49,316 nt of DNA. Origin: Larix sibirica (Eukaryota; Streptophyta; Pinopsida; Pinales; Pinaceae). The stretch is taken from positions 1 to 49,316 of the forward strand of contig NWUY0304347264.1 of assembly GCA_004151065.3 (NCBI GenBank). Direction: 5' to 3'. Under the pieces are notes generated by a model, which was not told the origin of the DNA, ran no database searches, and saw nothing but the letters and a program-made list of their open reading frames with translations. Every line of letters begins with the position of its first letter. Within the stretch, counting starts at the first letter, position 1. The position numbers and the translations under genes are program-made. Below, piece after piece: positions 45,241 through 49,316 of this stretch.

Positions 45241-45929
45241 TTAATGGGTAGTACTATCTTCTTTCCAGGAAGCGTCACATCCCAGAGGGTTGAATGAATA
45301 GCCCTGGTCCGGACCGGGAATCAATAACTTGACCTAATCGATTATGGACCGGCGGATGCAAACTGTGACTAACTATTGACTTTTTTAAGAGTACGTGCTC
45401 CCATGCCATTTCACTCAGATATATTTATAGTTAGTTAGGAAACTGAACGCTCCTGGAACCTCCTATACCCCTTTCCTCCCATCCTTAAAAGTAGGGTCAG
45501 CATTGCAAGGCCCTTATAGTATAGCATAGTTAGTTACCAAACTGGTTTAGACCATGAGGGTTTATACCACCCGCCGCAAAAACAAGCTTTTGGGGTGAGG
45601 ACATAGTAGAGCGACCTCCCCGGCCGGTTTGAAAATCAAAGTAGTAGGCCCACCCGAAAGCTTTGCTCCGGACTCTCCTCTCTTTGGCAATGCTATCCTC
45701 TTTTTATCCATCCCTAGATAACAAACTGCGCTAACTCATTCGCCTAGTTTCCCCCAGCCTCAAATAAATCCCATCACTTCCACACTACATACAAAGACTC
45801 TTGCTACATATGTAGTTCTAGAACAGTTTTAACAACAACCCACTGGAAGAATATCCGGAAATACTTCTCTTCACACCTTGTACTCACATAATTGGAAGCT
45901 TTTCCAAGTTCTATAGTCGGGTCTTTATA
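45241..45929. other. No gene; small inverted repeat
   Basis: An imperfect inverted repeat, AAGCTTTTGGGGTG at 45584-45597 against CACCCGAAAGCTT at 45651-45663, could form a stem with a loop of about 53 bp. A near-palindrome GGTCCGGACC lies at 45306-45315. No gene or terminator can be assigned. Confidence 0.5.
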
Positions 45930-46380
45930 TAGTGTATAACGTAGTAGATTTAGTGGAAATTGAAGATGATATTCCTGATGATTCTTTAGAGTCCTTGCAA
46001 AGATTGGATAAGTCTATTTTAGAGCGAGACATGCAAAAATAGCAGAGCTTGTAGGTCCTTGTCAGTGATTTGAAACAAAGCAGAGTTGAAGAAGCAACTA
46101 GGAGAAGTGAACACATAGATCAAAGAAGCACAAAGACAAAGTGAAGCGCTACATGTGTTGTAGAGAACATCCATGGGTTTAGACAAAGAGTTTGTGGATA
46201 AGAAGGCTTTGTTAGAGTTGGAAACTGCTAATTCAAAGGCTGAGACTAGCACGGAGAGTATTGATGCACACGTCAAACAGCTTGCGGCATCCGCTCCCTC
46301 GACATCGTCTATGTATATTACTTTTTCTTTATTTAGTGTAGTTTTCAATTTTTGGACAAAGGCCACCACAGCCTTATAAG
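45930..46380 (+). pseudogene. Decayed coiled-coil protein remnant, unidentified
   Basis: Plus strand. First a stretch VEIEDDIPDDSLESLQRLDK and SILERDMQK in one frame (about 45948-46038), then KAELKKQLGEVNT, a stop, IKEAQRQSEALHVL, a stop, and MGLDKEFVDKKALLELETA followed by KAETSTESIDAHVKQLAASA in another frame (46085-46280). Charged heptad-like spacing (AELKKQL, ALLELETA, IDAHVKQL) suggests a coiled coil. At least one frameshift and two stops show it is dead. The opposite strand is also open here (46019-46426), so direction is judged from the coiled-coil pattern alone. I cannot name the family; a captured nuclear gene or a retroelement gag are both possible. Confidence 0.4.
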
Positions 46381-47229
46381 CCCACACTTCCCTCACAGAG
46401 CTGATCATCACCTTCCATAGGCACAATGATACGTTGTAGAAAAGGGTTGTAATAAAAAAGCTTTAGACCTTAGAAGAATATGTTTTTGTATGCCAGCGCC
46501 TTCTGCTATCCTCAACACATGTTCAGAGTTCGCGACTTCTTTATACATGGTTATATAATTTTTGTGTCTCATGGACAATACTTGATCCAAAATGGATAAA
46601 AGACAAAGGAAAAATGGCTTGGTAGACCGAAGGCTCTTCCAATCAGGGTTGCACATACTAGCGGCATCGAAACCCATAAGATTGCGGGTAACTCGTAGAG
46701 TTCCAACAAGGAGAAGAGAGGCGGAAGGGAACTCGACCACCGTGTCTCAACCATCACTTTATGTGGGCAGTGGATAACGAGTTCAAAGTAAACTGCACTC
46801 ATTAAGATTAGCAGGCTACTTTATAATGTAAATGGAGGAGGTTATGACACAAGATGAGTGCATGGATAAGGTTTCATTTCATCCCACGAGCACTGACAGA
46901 TCACCCTCTTGATCAACAATATGCATGCTTTTACTTGGTGGCATGATAGTTGACTCACGACTACTGAGTTCCTTACTTTACCAAGACCTGTAGTTGACAT
47001 GAGATTGACCAAGAGTGTCGCAGGGAATCATCTATCCAAGTAAATAAAGCTCATGGAGTCCACGTGGCTTCGTATCTGCGTCAACGAAACCGCTTGTCGA
47101 CAGGAGACCCCTTGTATATGGGGAACACAGCAGTGTCCATGTAGGCTCCACCTATGTATGGGCAGTGATAGCCTCCTAAACTTCCATAACTGATTCTTGG
47201 GTCATGTTGACGTGGGATTTTCACCCCCG
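46381..47229. other. No gene assigned; mutually antisense open frames
   Basis: 46408-46740 and 46569-46802 (minus) and 46592-46777 (plus) are open and antisense to each other. The plus reading ends in KPIRLRVTRRVPTRRREAEG; the minus reading has ITMYKEVANSEHVLRIAEGA. Either could be a remnant continuing the coiled-coil piece, but I recognise no family and cannot choose a strand. Confidence 0.35.
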
Positions 47230-48720
47230 TCAATGCATACATGTCCATCAGAAGAAATTCTAAAAACAGGATTCTCGCCCTTTATTGGTGAATCCTCCAG
47301 GTCGTGGCACTGGCTGTTGGATTCATTTTAGAAGTTTGTAACTTTTTATGTAGTTTTCTGTTTGAAATTGCAGAAGGTAAAGTGCATAAATGAAATCCTA
47401 GTACTAGGAGCAAGTTACAATCAAAAAGGAAAACACAATATTGCATAAATCCAAAAGCAAAAATAGTTAATACTTCAGTTTCTAAAAATGAATTATATAT
47501 GCAAGACAGTTATACACATTTCATTCTATCTTTGTTTAAAAACTAATTAATATGGAGATGAGAATATGAACAAAGAAATAATTGAATGGCATACACTCGT
47601 AGTGAAACCAAAGGAGTCATATATGAAAATGAAGATAGCTTGCATTCATAGATAACAACTTCAGCTTTATTCAATTTGATTGCTAACAATGCCTTGGTGC
47701 TTGTTACAAGATAGCTTGCTTGCAAAATTGATAACCTTTTTTTGCTCTTGTTCATACATTTATACAAGATAAAAAATTTGTAAGTTTATGTGATTATACT
47801 TCCTTGCTTTACTTTTCACCTTCCTTGATTATTCAAACTCATAATTATATGTATTCCTTTGTTCTTTTACATATTTCGCTAATTTAACTCGAATACTCTT
47901 TACAAAGAACGATAGTCTCACAAGCACACATATAAATCATGACGAAAGTTATTATTAGATTGATTGATTGACTCCAAAAGTTCTCTTTTGGTGAAAGGCT
48001 CCTTAATACAACTTTGAAAATATTACTTTCGTTTATATTTGGCACATTACGCAATTATTGTTTGTCCCATGTCTGCTAATCCTCTTTATAACCAATCCAT
48101 TCATCAGGGAATGCTTTGAATACATCTTCGTTTCTAGATGGTGGCAACTTGCACTGATTTGCAATTTCACCTGCATCTGTGAAACACTCGTTGATACCAA
48201 GGAATAGTCTCTAAAGACCTTTCTCTCTTGGTCCAATGTGTGCAAACTTGCTGGAATAAATTTAAGCTCTTGTTGTTTAATAATAATTTACTCTAGGATT
48301 CGCTAGATATGGAAGTACATTCTTGCACATTTTGAACTACTATTCATAGGACTTTCCTTTGCTCGAGCCTATGTATAAAGAAGAATCTATGGGGAAGACA
48401 ATATCTACCTGCACTGGTGGTAGTGCCATGGTAGAAGTTGCTCCTTGTGACCTCTTTTTCTTCTTGGAATCAATTATGCATCGTCAAACTTCTACCTCAT
48501 CAATCACACATTTTGTTAATTTCATTAGCATTCAAAATTGAAATCGAAGTACAGATGGTAACTTGTATATTGATTGCAAAGCAAGAACAACAAATATGTT
48601 TGAAGAGACAACTGCAACCAGGGCTCTTGTGACACTAAAACTATTGGTATCAAATCCATTTAAATGCAATATAAATTAGCATCGCAAAATCCATTGTGAT
48701 AAATAGATACGGTTGCCATC
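47230..48720. other. AT-rich tract, probably of nuclear origin
   Basis: Over about 1.5 kb the sequence is visibly AT-richer than the rest (runs such as AATTAATATGGAG, AATAATTTACTC, TTTATACAAGATAAAAAATTTG). The local repeat families are absent. It contains the protein-like segments described at 48030-48525. I take it as a piece of captured nuclear DNA, or a different retroelement; this is inference from composition. Confidence 0.35.
48030..48525 (-). pseudogene. Decayed protein-like remnant, unidentified
   Basis: Two minus-strand segments read like protein. 48340-48525 (62 codons, one internal TGA): LTKCVIDEVEV, stop, RCIIDSKKKKRSQGATSTMA, then PVQVDIVFPIDSSLYIGSSK to a stop. Further along in the same direction, GINECFTDAGEIANQCKLPP and EDVFKAFPDEWIGYKED (about 48070-48200) in one frame, competing with an equally open frame (48033-48245). 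I recognise no family. Basic KKKKR followed by small residues would suit a DNA-binding or nuclear protein, but this is weak. Confidence is mainly that something coding once lay here. Confidence 0.3.
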
Positions 48721-48787
48721 CGGTTAAGGACCTTTGGCATAAATACGTGGATTGCTCAATTTATCTGTGCGGGAGACCGAGCGACTG

Positions 48788-48895
48788 TAAACATTCATAG
48801 ATTTATGCCACCGAAGGGAGACCTAATAAACATTCATAGATTTATGCGACCAAAGGGAGCAGTGGAACCAGTGGTGAATTGAGCGACCAAAGGGA
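48788..48895 (+). repeat. Tandem 39-bp repeat sharing a core with the 35-bp element
   Basis: TAAACATTCATAGATTTATG followed by CCACCGAAGGGAG (48788-48820) or CGACCAAAGGGAG (48827-48859); period 39 bp. A third tail, GCGACCAAAGGGAG, lies at 48882-48895. The GACCAAAGGGAG core is the central part of the AAGG-bounded 35-bp element read on its minus strand, so these may be partial copies. Confidence 0.75.
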
Positions 48896-49096
48896 GAATA
48901 GAAGTGAACGAATGCCAGTGGTGAGTGCAACAAATTAGTGAACGAATGAGTTCACAAGCCAGAGTTCAAAAATGGATATTAGACTATTGAGTCCTGGTAA
49001 AGCGACGTATTATTTTGGGCGATAACGGGACATATAAACTTCTTTTTTTATGAACAAATAGTGAGAGCGCTGGAAATAAAAAAGAATAGTAGAACC

Positions 49097-49130
49097 CCTT
49101 GCCCTCCCTTCGGTCAAGCAAGCTTTTCGT
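49097..49130 (-). repeat. 35-bp AAGG-bounded element, copy 4 (diverged)
   Basis: Differs from the 27-61 copy by CTTCGGTC for CTTTGGTC, GCTTTTC for GCCTTTC and loss of the last CCTT (CGTAC instead). Preceded by CCCCTTGCCC. Confidence 0.85.
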
Positions 49131-49240
49131 ACGAGTACTGGAATTCTTTTATATGGAAAACGAAGATTTCTTTCCCATTTGTTATCCTATCCAATCATTC
49201 ATCTCTAGTTGATAGTAAGTGATCATGGCATGACAGACCC

Positions 49241-49270
49241 GACGAACGATCGGAAGACGAACGATCGGAA
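49241..49270 (+). repeat. Exact 15-bp tandem duplication
   Basis: GACGAACGATCGGAA at 49241-49255 and 49256-49270. CGATCG at its centre is palindromic. Non-coding; the rest to the window end has no recognised feature. Confidence 0.95.
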
Positions 49271-49316
49271 GAGGAATACTATTCTCCATTCCATCTTGAT
49301 CCTAACAAAACTTTGT

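Noticed and set aside
45303-45318. Near-palindrome CCTGGTCCGGACCGGG as a regulatory operator or terminator.
   Set aside because: No adjacent gene and no T-run; single palindromes of this size occur by chance.

Overview
The window looks like plant mitochondrial DNA of the very large, gene-poor kind known from gymnosperms, most plausibly a conifer. This is an inference. It rests on mixed base composition without strand-wide coding, many diverged short repeats, a 35-bp interspersed element bounded by AAGG like the Bpu elements described in Cycas, and broken pieces of nuclear-type LTR retrotransposons. I found no intact mitochondrial gene, no rRNA, no tRNA and no convincing group II intron core. 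A nuclear scaffold carrying mitochondrial-like DNA cannot be excluded from sequence alone.

Layout. 1-3.5 kb: the 35-bp element, anonymous DNA, copies of two dispersed repeat families, and a degenerate CCAGTAGCAG-type array. 3.5-5.55 kb: the best preserved mobile element, a Ty3/gypsy copy on the minus strand with protease-RT linker, reverse transcriptase, RT-RNase H connection, polypurine tract and a candidate 3' LTR. Integrase and most of RNase H are missing. 5.55-29 kb: almost entirely non-coding, a mosaic of several degenerate repeat families. 29-30.4 kb: a frame-shifting plus-strand remnant of an unidentified protein. 33.2-37.3 kb: a cluster of three retroelement pieces, namely gypsy gag/CCHC/protease on minus, a Ty1/copia RNase H on plus, and gypsy RNase H end plus integrase zinc-binding domain on plus. 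40.5 kb: the C-terminal end of a copia polyprotein, its polypurine tract and the start of its LTR, on minus. 40.9 kb: an 18-bp tandem repeat that encodes a 6-residue repeat. 42.3-45.2 kb: a long, strongly diverged tandem array with units of about 120-160 bp. 45.9-48.6 kb: AT-richer DNA with two decayed protein remnants that look nuclear. 48.8-49.3 kb: small tandem repeats and another copy of the 35-bp element.

No gene in this window appears functional. The retroelement pieces all carry stops, frameshifts or lost catalytic residues. What the window records is repeated capture of nuclear retroelement DNA, followed by fragmentation, and local growth of short repeats that then diverged. The most distinctive features are the repeat families themselves, in particular the GAST-type arrays that recur at eight or more sites and the long 42.3-45.2 kb array.
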